From the NCBI RefSeq assembly GCF_000802225.1, contig NZ_JTDI01000005.1, positions 1-64,000 on the forward strand: a stretch of DNA of 64,000 nt, in the 5' to 3' direction. The translations under genes were made by a program, and so were the position numbers. This document shows, piece after piece, positions 45,122-53,583 of the stretch (the first letter of the stretch is position 1; every line of letters starts with the position of its first letter). Under the pieces are notes generated by a model. It was not told where the DNA came from and did not search any database. It was given only the letters and a program-made list of their open reading frames with translations. This DNA comes from Novosphingobium malaysiense. Its GTDB lineage: Bacteria > Pseudomonadota > Alphaproteobacteria > Sphingomonadales > Sphingomonadaceae.

Positions 45122-46246
45122 GTGAACTTCGATTACACGGAAGACCAGAAGAGCCTGAAGGATGAGGCGCGGCGCTATCTGAACGCGGTTTCGCCGATCA
45201 CGGTCGTGCGCGCGGTTCTGGAGGCGGATGGCGATGGTTGCGATTCCGGTCTGTGGAAGCAGATCGGCGAGCAGGGCTGGTGTGCGGCGGCGATCCCGGA
45301 AAGCTACGGCGGGCTCGAGATGGGCTATGTCGAGCTTTGCGCGCTGGCCGAGGAACTCGGGCGGGCGCTGGCTCCGGTGCCGTTCGCCTCCACCGTTTAT
45401 TGTTTCGCCGAGGCGCTACTGGCCGTGGGAACCGATGCCCAGAAGGAAGAACTGCTCCCGCAGGTATGTTCGGGAGACCTGATCGGAACGCTGGCGGTTT
45501 CGGAAGGGGCCGGGGTGCTCACGCCCGAGCGTATCGCCACGCGCTTCGCGGACGGTCGGATCAGCGGCGCAAAGGTTCCCGTGGTGGACGGACTGGTTGC
45601 AGGCAAGGCCGTAGTGCTCGCAGCGGCCGATACGGGGCCGGGCCTCTTCCTTGTCGATCTTGGCGGCGAGGGCATCACGCGCGAAAAGGTCTCGACGATC
45701 GATCCCACGCGCGGGGAAGCGCGGATCGTGTTCGACGATGCGCCGGCGCAGCCGCTCGGTGATGGCGTCGACGGGATTGCCGCGCTTTCCGGGATCGAGG
45801 ACCGCGCCGCCGTGCTGATGGCGTTCGAGCAACTGGGCGGTGCGGATCGTTGCCTGGAAATGGCGCGCGACTATGCCCTGGAACGCTATGCCTTTGGGCG
45901 GCAGATCGGCAGCTATCAGGCGATCAAGCACAAGCTTGCCGACGTCTTCGTGAAGAACGAGGTCGCGCGGGCCAATGCCTATTACGGCGCATGGGCGCTT
46001 TCGACCGATGCGCCCGAACTGCCGCTTGCCGCGGCCGCCGCGCGTGTCGCGGCCTGCGAGGCGTACTGGCATGCGGCCAAGGAGAACATCCAGACCCACG
46101 GCGGCATCGGCTTCACCTGGGAAGCGGATTGCCACTTCTTCTACCGCCGGGCGCGCCATCTGGGGCTTGTGATCGGCTCGCCGAGGGACTGGAAACGCCG
46201 TCTCGCCACGCGCCTCGAAGCGCGCGTTGCCGCGGAAGTAGATTGA
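45122..46246 (+). CDS. Acyl-CoA dehydrogenase, small subunit of pair C
   Basis: 374 residues from GTG 45122 (GGAGAGG upstream). The FAD-contact motif is RYAFGRQIGSYQAIKH and the C-terminal part GGIGFTWEADCHFFYRRA; no YEGT Glu. The N-terminal part is normal (MNFDYTEDQKSLKDEARRYL, start codon as Met). It is the partner of the gene starting 13 bp downstream at 46260. Confidence 0.9.
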   Translation: MNFDYTEDQKSLKDEARRYLNAVSPITVVRAVLEADGDGCDSGLWKQIGEQGWCAAAIPESYGGLEMGYVELCALAEELGRALAPVPFASTVYCFAEALLAVGTDAQKEELLPQVCSGDLIGTLAVSEGAGVLTPERIATRFADGRISGAKVPVVDGLVAGKAVVLAAADTGPGLFLVDLGGEGITREKVSTIDPTRGEARIVFDDAPAQPLGDGVDGIAALSGIEDRAAVLMAFEQLGGADRCLEMARDYALERYAFGRQIGSYQAIKHKLADVFVKNEVARANAYYGAWALSTDAPELPLAAAAARVAACEAYWHAAKENIQTHGGIGFTWEADCHFFYRRARHLGLVIGSPRDWKRRLATRLEARVAAEVD

Positions 46247-46259
46247 AAGGGATCGGCCG

Positions 46260-47498
46260 ATGAATTTCGACGATAGCGCCGAAGAAGCAGCTTACCGCGC
46301 CGAAGTGCGGACGTGGATTGCCGCCAATGCCCCGGACCTTAGCCACCTGACGGCCGAGGAGCGTCGCAACTGGCATCCCCGCCACAAGGAGGTCGCGCGC
46401 GCCTGGCAGGCGACCAAGGCCGATGCCGGCTATGCCTGCATTTCCTGGCCGAAAGAGCGTGGCGGGGCCGGGGGGACAGCGATCGAGGAAGCTATCTTCA
46501 ATCAGGAAGAGGCGCGCGCTGGCGTCCAGTTCACCTACTTCATGACCGGGCTGCACATGCTGCTGCCGGCGCTCATGGAGCACAGCTCGGACCCCGCCTC
46601 GCTAGCGCAGGTAGCGCCCGCCGTGCGCGGCGACACCATCTGGTGTCAGCTTTTCTCCGAGCCGTCGAGCGGTTCCGATTCGGCGGGCGTGCGTTGCGCG
46701 GCGGTGCGCGAGGAAGTCGATGGTGTTCCGGGCTGGCGGATCAATGGCCAGAAAGTGTGGAACAGTGGCGCGCAGGCCGCTGATTTCGGCATGGTCGTCG
46801 CACGAACCAATCCCGACGCGCCCAAGCACAAGGGCCTGACGGTGTTCTGGACCGACATGAAGGCGCCGGGCCTCGAGGTGCGTCCGATCCGCATGATGTC
46901 CGGCGACAACGAACTCAACGAGGTGTTTCTCACCGACGTGTTCATTCCCGACAACCAGCGCGTTGGCGAAGTGGACGGCGGCTGGAAGGTCGTCATCTCC
47001 ACGCTGATGAACGAGCGCGCCGCCCTGGGTTCGGGCACCGGCCTAAACTGGCGCGATGTGATCAAGCTGGCGGGCGAAACCCCCTCGTTTGACGGCATGG
47101 CGCTCGATGATCCGGCGTTCCGCGAATGGCTGGCGGACTACTACGTCCAGTCCGAAGCGATCCGCCTGACCAGTTTCCGCACGCTCACCTCGCTGTCGAA
47201 GGGGCATGCGCCCGGGCCGGAAAGTTCGGCGGGCAAGCTGCTCTGGTCCAGCACCACGCAGGACATGACGAGCGTGGTGCTCAATGTGCTCGACCATTTC
47301 GGGATGGTCGACGATCCCGAGATCGCCGCTGCCAGCGGGGCCTTTCAGCACCGCTTCATGTGGTCGCCCGGGCTGCGGCTGGGCGGCGGGACCGACGAAA
47401 TCATGAAGAACATCATTGCCGAGCGCGTTCTCGGCCTGCCCGGAGATATCCGGGTCGACAAGAACGTGCCGTTCCGCGACATTCCGCACGGGCGCTGA
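46260..47498 (+). CDS. Acyl-CoA dehydrogenase, large subunit of pair C
   Basis: 412 residues. QLFSEPSSGSDSAG is the FAD/substrate loop, MNERAALG the likely catalytic Glu segment, and GGGTDEIMKNIIAERVLGL the end with Gly in place of the YEGT Glu. A long N-terminal region (ERRNWHPRHKEVARAW) is typical of the steroid-type FadE large subunits. AGGGATCGG precedes the ATG. Third small/large ACAD pair in the window. Confidence 0.92.
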   Translation: MNFDDSAEEAAYRAEVRTWIAANAPDLSHLTAEERRNWHPRHKEVARAWQATKADAGYACISWPKERGGAGGTAIEEAIFNQEEARAGVQFTYFMTGLHMLLPALMEHSSDPASLAQVAPAVRGDTIWCQLFSEPSSGSDSAGVRCAAVREEVDGVPGWRINGQKVWNSGAQAADFGMVVARTNPDAPKHKGLTVFWTDMKAPGLEVRPIRMMSGDNELNEVFLTDVFIPDNQRVGEVDGGWKVVISTLMNERAALGSGTGLNWRDVIKLAGETPSFDGMALDDPAFREWLADYYVQSEAIRLTSFRTLTSLSKGHAPGPESSAGKLLWSSTTQDMTSVVLNVLDHFGMVDDPEIAAASGAFQHRFMWSPGLRLGGGTDEIMKNIIAERVLGLPGDIRVDKNVPFRDIPHGR

Positions 47499-47507
47499 CG
47501 GGGCTTT

Positions 47508-47536
47508 TTGACCCCGGTCAAGGCAAGGTGTAGAAT
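47508..47536 (+). promoter_or_regulatory. Sigma70-type promoter of the KshA-like gene
   Basis: TTGACC at 47508-47513 and TAGAAT at 47531-47536 are spaced 17 bp. The -10 overlaps the first bases of the dyad at 47533-47555, making a repressor arrangement likely. Confidence 0.7.
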
Positions 47537-47555
47537 GAAATACAATTATTGCATT
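47533..47555 (+). promoter_or_regulatory. 23-bp dyad operator, KshA-like gene
   Basis: Left half GAATGAAAT and right half TATTGCATT. It starts inside the -10 and ends 40 bp before ATG 47596. Confidence 0.75.
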
Positions 47556-47595
47556 ACTGACTCGGCGCCCTCGCTCCGGGTATTGGGAGACAGCG

Positions 47596-48594
47596 ATGAG
47601 TACGGAAACGCCCATGATCGACCGTGGCTATTCGCAAATGCCGATTCCATTCGGGTGGTTTGCCGTCGCGCGGTCCAACGAGATCGATAATGGTCAGGTG
47701 AAGACGATGCGTTACTTCGGCACGGAGTTCGTCGTCTGGCGCGGCGGGGACGGCAACCTGAATGCGGTCGATCCGTTCTGCCCGCACCTGGGCGCACACC
47801 TTGGCGTGAACAGCGTGGTTCTCGGCAACGACCTGCGCTGCCCCTACCATCACTGGCGCTTCAACGGTGAGGGCGGGGTGACAAAGATCCCCTATACCGA
47901 CACTATCGCCCCGGCTCTGCGCCGCGGCTGTCTCCAGACCTGGCCGATCACCGAAGTCGATGGCGTGGCCTATGTCTGGTACCATCCGAAGAAAGCCGCG
48001 CCCAAGTGGGACGTCGCCCACATTCCGCAGTGCCCCGATGGCGATTGGGTTCTTGCAGGCACCTATGAATGGGAAATCGACATCCACTGTTCGGAAATCC
48101 CTGAAAACGGGCAGGATTATGCACACTTCGGTGCCGTTCACGGCGTGCCGAACCCGCCGGCGACCGAGTTCAAGATCGATGGCTACGTGCGCCGCAACAC
48201 GGTTGTTGCCGATATGAAGACGCCCAAGGGGCTGATGGAAGGCAAGATCGATGTCACCGCGACCGGCCCCGGCCAGTCGATGACCGAGTTCGTCGATGTG
48301 ACCCACGTGGTGATGAACCAGCAGGTTACGCCGATCACCTCCAGCCGCTCGCACCTGCGCTGGCAGCTCTACCACATCCCCGGCCTGAGCGATGGCAAGC
48401 TGCGTGTGACGCAGGCCCGGATGCGCGATCTCGTGCGGCAGGTGGAGCAGGACATTCCGATCTGGAACAGCAAGAAGTGCGAAACGCGCCCGCTGCTGGT
48501 CAAGGGCGATGGTCCGATTCTCGCCTATCGCCGCCAGTACGAGCGCTACTACCAGTTCGATGAGGACCCGGTTCCGGAAGCCGCCTCGGCCTGA
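47596..48594 (+). CDS. Rieske oxygenase, 3-ketosteroid 9alpha-hydroxylase (KshA)-like
   Basis: A 332-residue oxygenase, shorter than ring dioxygenase alpha subunits and of KshA/cholesterol-desaturase (DAF-36) type. Rieske ligands are Cys62/His64 (CPHLG) and Cys82/His85 (CPYHHW). The iron site is Asn171, Asp174, His177 and His182 in ENGQDYAHFGAVHG. Known relatives hydroxylate or desaturate a sterol ring using a KshB-type reductase, which is not in the window. With the KstD-like flavoprotein at 16665 it forms the pair that opens steroid ring B in known pathways; sterol substrate is inference. Confidence 0.9.
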   Translation: MSTETPMIDRGYSQMPIPFGWFAVARSNEIDNGQVKTMRYFGTEFVVWRGGDGNLNAVDPFCPHLGAHLGVNSVVLGNDLRCPYHHWRFNGEGGVTKIPYTDTIAPALRRGCLQTWPITEVDGVAYVWYHPKKAAPKWDVAHIPQCPDGDWVLAGTYEWEIDIHCSEIPENGQDYAHFGAVHGVPNPPATEFKIDGYVRRNTVVADMKTPKGLMEGKIDVTATGPGQSMTEFVDVTHVVMNQQVTPITSSRSHLRWQLYHIPGLSDGKLRVTQARMRDLVRQVEQDIPIWNSKKCETRPLLVKGDGPILAYRRQYERYYQFDEDPVPEAASA

Positions 48595-48614
48595 GACTGG
48601 ACCCTCGAAAATTC

Positions 48615-48643
48615 AGGCCCGTCCCGCACCCCGGGTCGGGCCT
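48615..48643 (+). terminator. Terminator-like hairpin after the KshA-like gene
   Basis: Arms AGGCCCG (48615-48621) and CGGGCCT (48637-48643) extend inwards through a T-T mismatch to CCCG/CGGG, followed by TATT. It overlaps the stop of the convergent ECH gene. Confidence 0.6.
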
Positions 48644-49461
48644 TATTCGTAGGATAGGAACGCGAGATCCTCTGGCAGTGGCGGGAAGGCCGGCGGGCGT
48701 TTTTCCATCCAGCTCTTGAGGCCTTCCTTGAAGTCCTCGCCTGAGGCCGCCTGGGCCAGCAGGTCTTCGGAGCGGGTGGCGCTTGATGCGATGTCGCTCA
48801 TCAGGTCCTGCCAGAGCTGATACTTGATCGCCTGCATCGAGCGGGGCGAGCACTGGCTGGCCAGATCCCGGGCATAGCCGGTCGCCACGTCCAGCAGGTC
48901 CTTGGCTGGTACGACGCGGTTGACGAGGCCGATCCGGTCGGCTTCCTCTGCCCGCGCGAGCCGGGCGGACAGCAGCAGGTCCATAGCGTGCCCGGTGCCG
49001 ACGAGGCGGGGCAGGAGCCAGCTCATGCCGAATTCGGCGACCAGCCCGCGCCGGGCATAGGCGGTCGAGAACTTGGCGTCGTTCGAGGCAAAGCGCAGAT
49101 CGCAGCACAGCGCCTGTTGCAGGCCGATGCCGAAGCAGGCGCCATTGATCGCGGCGATAATGGGCTTGGCGATGGTCATCGGATGCCAGAACGGCAGGGC
49201 GACCGAAGATGCCGCTTGTCCAGATTCGGAAGCTTCGGAGAGTTTCTCGCTGTCCCCGCCGACGCAGAAGGCCTTGCCTTGTCCGGTGACGACAATCGCG
49301 CGGACGTCACCGCAGCGGGCGGCCTGATCGAGCACGCCGAAATAGCCGCGCGTCATGGCGCCATTCCAGGCGTTGCCCCGGTCGGGGCGGTTCAGGGTTA
49401 CGGTCAGGACCCCGCGTTCGAGCGAGGTTTGGACAGCCTCATTACCCGTGATTTCGGCCAT
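48643..49461 (-). CDS. Enoyl-CoA hydratase/isomerase family protein
   Basis: 272 residues. FCVGGDSEKL and NGACFGIGLQQALCCD form the oxyanion hole, and ARRGLVAEFGMSWLL carries a Glu at the hydratase position. ATG 49461 is 5 bases after GAGG, preferred over ATG 49476. Its RRGLVAE context is like that of the ECH at 15638. It lies 80 bp after a leftward SDR gene and may be co-transcribed with it. Confidence 0.9.
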   Translation of the reverse strand: MAEITGNEAVQTSLERGVLTVTLNRPDRGNAWNGAMTRGYFGVLDQAARCGDVRAIVVTGQGKAFCVGGDSEKLSEASESGQAASSVALPFWHPMTIAKPIIAAINGACFGIGLQQALCCDLRFASNDAKFSTAYARRGLVAEFGMSWLLPRLVGTGHAMDLLLSARLARAEEADRIGLVNRVVPAKDLLDVATGYARDLASQCSPRSMQAIKYQLWQDLMSDIASSATRSEDLLAQAASGEDFKEGLKSWMEKRPPAFPPLPEDLAFLSYE

Positions 49462-49541
49462 GCAGTCCTCGCCCATATGTGTTGACGGCCGGCATCTCGA
49501 ATGTGCCGGCGGCGATTGTTCTAGGTCTTGACCTTAGGGCC

Positions 49542-50336
49542 TCACTTCGGCGGCATGCGGATGGCACCGTCGAGGCGGATGCACTGGCCGTTGAAATAGG
49601 TGTTGCGCACCAGTTCCATCACCAGCGAGGCGAATTCCGGCGGATTGCCGAGGCGGCGTGGAAAGGGCACCGCATTGCCGAGCGCTTCGTACATGGCGGG
49701 CGCGCGTTCCTTCATGCCCAGCATCGGCGGGGTGGCAAAAGTGCCCGGCATGATCGCGTTCACGCGGATGCCGAGGTCCATCAGGTCGCGGGCCATAGGC
49801 AGCACCATCGAATTCACCGCGCCCTTGCCGCCGCCGTAGGGGACCTGGCCGATCTGGCCATCCTGCGCCGCGGCCGAGGAGGTGAGGACGATGCAGCCAC
49901 GCTCGCCATCCTCGTTGAGCGGTTCGGCATTGGCCATGCCCAGCGCGGCGATGGAGGCGACGCGGTAGGAGGCGGTGAAGACGCCCTCGGCAGCGCGCGC
50001 GACGAGGGCAGTGGGCATGCGCTTGTAGCCACCGGTGGTCTTGTCGTACGAGACCGTCTTGCCGGCAGCGGCCACGACGGCACAGTGCACCAAAACGCGC
50101 TCCTGGCCATGCGCTTCGCGGGCCTTTGCAAAGCCCGCCTCGACGCTTTCTTCCGACATGATGTCGACGTTGCAGAACACGCCGCCGATTTCCTTTGCGA
50201 ACGCCTCACCGGCTTCCTCGTTGATGTCGAAGATGGCGACCTTGCAGCCTGCGGCGGCCAGAGCCTCCGCGCTGGCCCGGCCGAGACCGGAAGCGCCGCC
50301 AGTGACGATGGCGGCGAGGGAATCTTCGATTTTCAT
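49542..50336 (-). CDS. SDR, 3-hydroxyacyl-CoA dehydrogenase type 2-like
   Basis: 264 residues. TGGASGLG is the cofactor motif; the usual NNAG appears as HCAVVAAAG, as in 17beta-HSD10/type 2 hydroxyacyl-CoA dehydrogenases, with SSAAAQDGQIGQ for the Ser and YGGGK for Tyr/Lys. That subfamily oxidises 3-hydroxyacyl-CoA, including branched and steroid-derived substrates. The C-terminus ends in RLDGAIRMPPK, also typical. Leftward, probably with the ECH that follows. Confidence 0.9.
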   Translation of the reverse strand: MKIEDSLAAIVTGGASGLGRASAEALAAAGCKVAIFDINEEAGEAFAKEIGGVFCNVDIMSEESVEAGFAKAREAHGQERVLVHCAVVAAAGKTVSYDKTTGGYKRMPTALVARAAEGVFTASYRVASIAALGMANAEPLNEDGERGCIVLTSSAAAQDGQIGQVPYGGGKGAVNSMVLPMARDLMDLGIRVNAIMPGTFATPPMLGMKERAPAMYEALGNAVPFPRRLGNPPEFASLVMELVRNTYFNGQCIRLDGAIRMPPK

Positions 50337-50522
50337 TTGGTATCATCCTCTCATGAAAGGGTTCGATTGGCGAATTGGCGGCCGGGTGTGGTGCGCTAGC
50401 CATGTGGTGCGTCGATTCCTCCACCCGTGCTTTGCTTTTGGCGGAGATCCTCCAACGTTCCGGTTCTCGGGCGATGGTTTGTCTTTGCCGGCGGTCTTGC
50501 TCCGTGTAGAGGGGGTATTATT

Positions 50523-50545
50523 AAATGAATCGATGAAATTGCAAT
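50523..50545 (+). promoter_or_regulatory. 23-bp dyad operator, SDR gene at 50558
   Basis: Left half AAATGAATC and right half AATTGCAAT. TATTAT at 50516-50521 is just upstream as -10. The site ends 12 bp before the proposed GTG start, next to AAGG, so it covers the leader. Confidence 0.7.
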
Positions 50546-50557
50546 AAGGTGGATGCA

Positions 50558-51298
50558 GTGACGGAGCAAAAACTCTCCGGACGAAAAATTCTGGTGACCG
50601 GGGCTGCCAGTGGGATGGGCAAGGATATTGCCGAACTGTTCGTCACGGAAGGCGCGCAGGTCGCGCTTGTTGACTACAATGCGGCCGGGCTGAAGGCTGC
50701 GGCACAGGCGCTCGGGATGCCCTCGTGGGCCTGCGATGTGACGAACCGGGAAGCGGTGAACGCGACGGTTGCGGCTGCCGGAGAGGGGCTTGGCGGTATC
50801 GATGGCATCGTCAATGCCGCCGGCATTCTGGACATTACGCCTTTCGTCGATCTTGACCCTGCCAGCTGGGACCGGATGCTGGCAGTCAACCTGACCGGGC
50901 CATTCAACGTCATCAAGGCCGCGCTGCCGTTCCTCCAGGGCGTCCCGACGGCGACGATCGTCAACATCGCATCGGTCAGCGCGCTGATGCCAATGCCCGG
51001 CACCGCCGGCTATTCGGCCAGCAAGGCGGGCCTGACGATGCTGACCAAGTCGATCGCGATGGATCTTGGCCCCACGATCCGCGCCAATACGATCTGCCCG
51101 GGCGTGATCCGCACGGAAATGACCCGGTATCTCTGGGAGAATCCCGAGCACCATGAACGTGCTGCCGAGCGGGTGGCGCTGAAGCGGCTCGGGAACACTG
51201 CCGATGTTTCGCGCGCGGCGCTTTTCTTTTCCTGCGAGGATTCCGGGTTCACGACCGGGACCGAACTGCCGGTGGACGGCGGCTTTTCCTGGCGCTGA
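50558..51298 (+). CDS. Short-chain dehydrogenase/reductase (SDR)
   Basis: 246 residues from GTG 50558, where AAGG lies 8 bases upstream; an in-frame GTG at 50549 abuts that site and is less likely. TGAASGMG, NAAG, IASVS and YSASK give a complete SDR active site, and the end reads PVDGGFSW as usual. A single-gene unit with a very short leader, convergent with the lactonase operon. Alcohol or ketone substrate unknown. Confidence 0.92.
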   Translation: MTEQKLSGRKILVTGAASGMGKDIAELFVTEGAQVALVDYNAAGLKAAAQALGMPSWACDVTNREAVNATVAAAGEGLGGIDGIVNAAGILDITPFVDLDPASWDRMLAVNLTGPFNVIKAALPFLQGVPTATIVNIASVSALMPMPGTAGYSASKAGLTMLTKSIAMDLGPTIRANTICPGVIRTEMTRYLWENPEHHERAAERVALKRLGNTADVSRAALFFSCEDSGFTTGTELPVDGGFSWR

Positions 51299-51325
51299 TA
51301 CCAAGCTAAGGCTGCTGTCGATCCC

Positions 51326-52204
51326 TTACTTCCGGAGTGTCGGCTCTGCGAGACCGGTCTCTCCGGGCGTCAGTGCGAAAACCGCTCCGTTCTCGATCGT
51401 CGGCTGTGTGAACTGTCCCATCTGCATGGACGTGCTGGTCACGTAGAGCACGTCCAGCCGGGCCCCGCCGAATGCGGGCTTGGTCGGGTTCGAAAAGGGC
51501 AGGGGAACGATACGGTCCAGCGTGCCGTCGGGGGTGTACCGGCGCAATGCGCCCGCGCCGACGTTGGCGAGCCAGTAGCCGCCAGCTGAATCGACGGTGG
51601 CGCCATCGACGAACCCTTCGCCGTCCTTAAGGGTGAGGAACGTGCGCCGGTTGGTGAGCGCGCCGGTTTCAGGATCGAGATCGCAGGCTTCCACTTTGCG
51701 CTTCGGTGAGTCCGCGAAGTAGAAGGTCCGTCCGTCCGGGCTGATCGCCATCGCGTTGGCAACCGCGATCCCGGTGATGACCGGGACAAGGCTGCCGTCC
51801 TCCAGGCGGCAGATCGCAGCGCCCGCGGCATTACGGTCGGCGGGGAAGGCATGATCGAAGCCACCTACCCACAGCCGTCCCTGCCGGTCGCACGTGCACT
51901 CGTGGAGGCTGACTCCCCGAGGCAGCGGGGAGGGTGCGCGAAGGCGGAGCGAGCCCGTCCCGGCGTCGAAATCATAGATGCCGTCCGCGAGTACCACGAG
52001 CAAGCCACCGTTCGGCCCAAGGGCAATGCCGCCGACACGTTGGGGCAAGGGCCAGACGCGATGCTCATCGGTGCCGGGATGCCAGCAGTGGATTTCGGGA
52101 GGGTGTTCGCAGTTGACCCACCACAAGGCCTGTTCCGCGACCGACCAAACAGGTGTTTCGCCGAGATGGTTTTGGGCATCCAATGCGATTTGCACTTCGG
52201 TCAT
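51326..52204 (-). CDS. SMP-30/gluconolactonase-family lactonase
   Basis: A 292-residue six-bladed beta-propeller. Candidate metal ligands are Glu in LGETPVW, Asn in VANAMAISPDG and Asp in DGATVDSAGGYW. The family hydrolyses lactones (gluconolactonase, regucalcin). A lactone from the BVMO, or a sugar-type lactone, could be the substrate. Its start overlaps the previous gene's stop (ATGA). No signal peptide, so cytoplasmic. Last of a three-gene leftward unit. Confidence 0.88.
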   Translation of the reverse strand: MTEVQIALDAQNHLGETPVWSVAEQALWWVNCEHPPEIHCWHPGTDEHRVWPLPQRVGGIALGPNGGLLVVLADGIYDFDAGTGSLRLRAPSPLPRGVSLHECTCDRQGRLWVGGFDHAFPADRNAAGAAICRLEDGSLVPVITGIAVANAMAISPDGRTFYFADSPKRKVEACDLDPETGALTNRRTFLTLKDGEGFVDGATVDSAGGYWLANVGAGALRRYTPDGTLDRIVPLPFSNPTKPAFGGARLDVLYVTSTSMQMGQFTQPTIENGAVFALTPGETGLAEPTLRK

Positions 52205-53025
52205 GCTTTCGTTTCCTCGCCACGCATGCCTGCTTCCTCAAGCAAGGCGCCCACCACTTGAGCTGCCCGCCGCAGGCCTTGTTCCTGTCCTTCGGCTTGC
52301 AGCCGCGGGCCGATGATCTCCAGATCGAACCAGCCGGTAAACCCGGCATGGACGATCTTCGGAATCAGTCCGTCCCAGCCCATGACACCGTCCCCTGGCA
52401 CCGCGCGGCATGGGAGCGCCCGATCACCGTAGACGTAGTCACTGACCTGCACGAGCGGCGCGAGGGGTACCGCCTGCGCAATGGCTGCCTCAATGTCTGC
52501 ATCGCACCAGCAGGGAAACAGGTCCATCATCACGCTGATCCCGGCGGATCGGGCCAGCGCTGTTGCGTCGGACAGCCGGTGCACGATGGACGCGTCCGCA
52601 TAGAGGTGGGATGTTGGTTCGATGCCGAGTTCGATGCCGGCAGCCCGTGCCGCTTCCACGCAGGGCTGTACGGTCTCGACAAACCGGGAACCGGCCGCCG
52701 GCCAGGCCAGCGCACCACGTCCGCCCGTGGTCATGATAATGGACTGCGCGCCGCATTCCGACGCAATGTCGATCGTTGCGAGCAGCCGCTTCCGGCCTTT
52801 TGCGGCTTCTTCTGCGGTCGAGAAGGCAAAGTCGCGGTGAGTCAATGTGGCCACTGCCAGGCCACAGTCGCGGAGCAGGCGTTGGGACGAGGCGATACCA
52901 TAGTCGGCAAGCTGTTCGAGATCGGGGCTGATGCCCCGGGCGCCGATCCCCGCAACGGTCCGGACAAGGTCCGGCAACGGAGCAGGGGCCAGGCTAAGCG
53001 TGTTGATTGATACGCGGCTGTGCAT
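52201..53025 (-). CDS. Sugar phosphate isomerase/AP-endonuclease-2-like TIM barrel
   Basis: 274 residues from ATG 53025. The repeated strands (RVSINTLSLAP, GISPDLEQLADYG, LGIEPTSHLYAD, ISVMMDLFPCW, GVMGWDGLIPKI) and Glu/Asp/His at strand ends fit the xylose-isomerase-like barrel with a metal site. Members include isomerases, epimerases and dehydratases of sugars and inositols. Here it sits with a lactonase and an NTF2-like protein, and an isomerase or dehydratase on a cyclic intermediate is a guess. Coupled to the lactonase by ATGA overlap. Confidence 0.82.
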   Translation of the reverse strand: MHSRVSINTLSLAPAPLPDLVRTVAGIGARGISPDLEQLADYGIASSQRLLRDCGLAVATLTHRDFAFSTAEEAAKGRKRLLATIDIASECGAQSIIMTTGGRGALAWPAAGSRFVETVQPCVEAARAAGIELGIEPTSHLYADASIVHRLSDATALARSAGISVMMDLFPCWCDADIEAAIAQAVPLAPLVQVSDYVYGDRALPCRAVPGDGVMGWDGLIPKIVHAGFTGWFDLEIIGPRLQAEGQEQGLRRAAQVVGALLEEAGMRGEETKA

Positions 53026-53036
53026 AGGGCCGCCGC

Positions 53037-53417
53037 CTAGGCGGCCATTGGCGTCGACTGGAAGGCCACCAATTTCCAACCATCGCCGCGCTCTGCCCAG
53101 ACTGTGATCACCCGGTTCACGAGCCGTTTTTCGACGCCCTCGACGCTCACGTCCGTGATCATCTTGCCCGTCAGCAGAGCCGTACCGGCACCGGGTTCAA
53201 CGACCTTATCTTCTTCCCACGCGACACCTCGGTAACGGATGCGTCCTCCCGCCATCTTGGCAAGGTAGGCTTCCTTGTCGTCGACCGCGCCATTGGAGTG
53301 ATGAAACTGCAATCCTGCATCCAGCAGGGCGTCTAGCTCGTCGGCGTCGTTTGCGAGCATGGCGCTGCAACGGCGCTTTTCCGCCTCCCTTACAGCAGTG
53401 GCTGCGGTTGTGGTCAT
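53037..53417 (-). CDS. NTF2-like/DUF4440 small protein
   Basis: 126 residues of the NTF2-like fold: an N-terminal helix (VREAEKRRCSAMLANDADELDALL), FHHSNGAVDDKEAYL, and the last strands VWAERGDGWKLVAFQST. This is DUF4440/SnoaL-like. Function unknown; similar proteins act as isomerases or dehydratases or only bind. First gene of the leftward unit, 29 bp after the operator at 53447-53469. Confidence 0.8.
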   Translation of the reverse strand: MTTTAATAVREAEKRRCSAMLANDADELDALLDAGLQFHHSNGAVDDKEAYLAKMAGGRIRYRGVAWEEDKVVEPGAGTALLTGKMITDVSVEGVEKRLVNRVITVWAERGDGWKLVAFQSTPMAA

Positions 53418-53446
53418 CTCAGGGCCTCTCTCGGTGACATTGGATT

Positions 53447-53469
53447 AATGCAATGTGCATATGCTAATA
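53447..53469 (-). promoter_or_regulatory. 23-bp dyad operator, NTF2/isomerase/lactonase unit
   Basis: Read leftward, left half TATTAGCAT and right half ACATTGCATT. TATATT (complement of nearby bases at 53468-53473) is a candidate -10. It is 29 bp upstream of ATG 53417. Confidence 0.65.
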
Positions 53470-53553
53470 TATCGTTCTCCGGAAGTGCGACCGGCAGTGG
53501 CAGGTCTTATGAGAATCACGTGACAAACCGTGGGGGCGATGCCGTGTCGGCCG

Positions 53554-53583
53554 TTGCTCCGGATTTTCTGTCGGTGGTATAAT
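53554..53583 (+). promoter_or_regulatory. Sigma70-type promoter of acyl-CoA ligase 3
   Basis: TTGCTC at 53554-53559 and a perfect TATAAT at 53578-53583, spaced 18 bp. The -10 overlaps the dyad-like site at 53580-53602. Confidence 0.65.
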
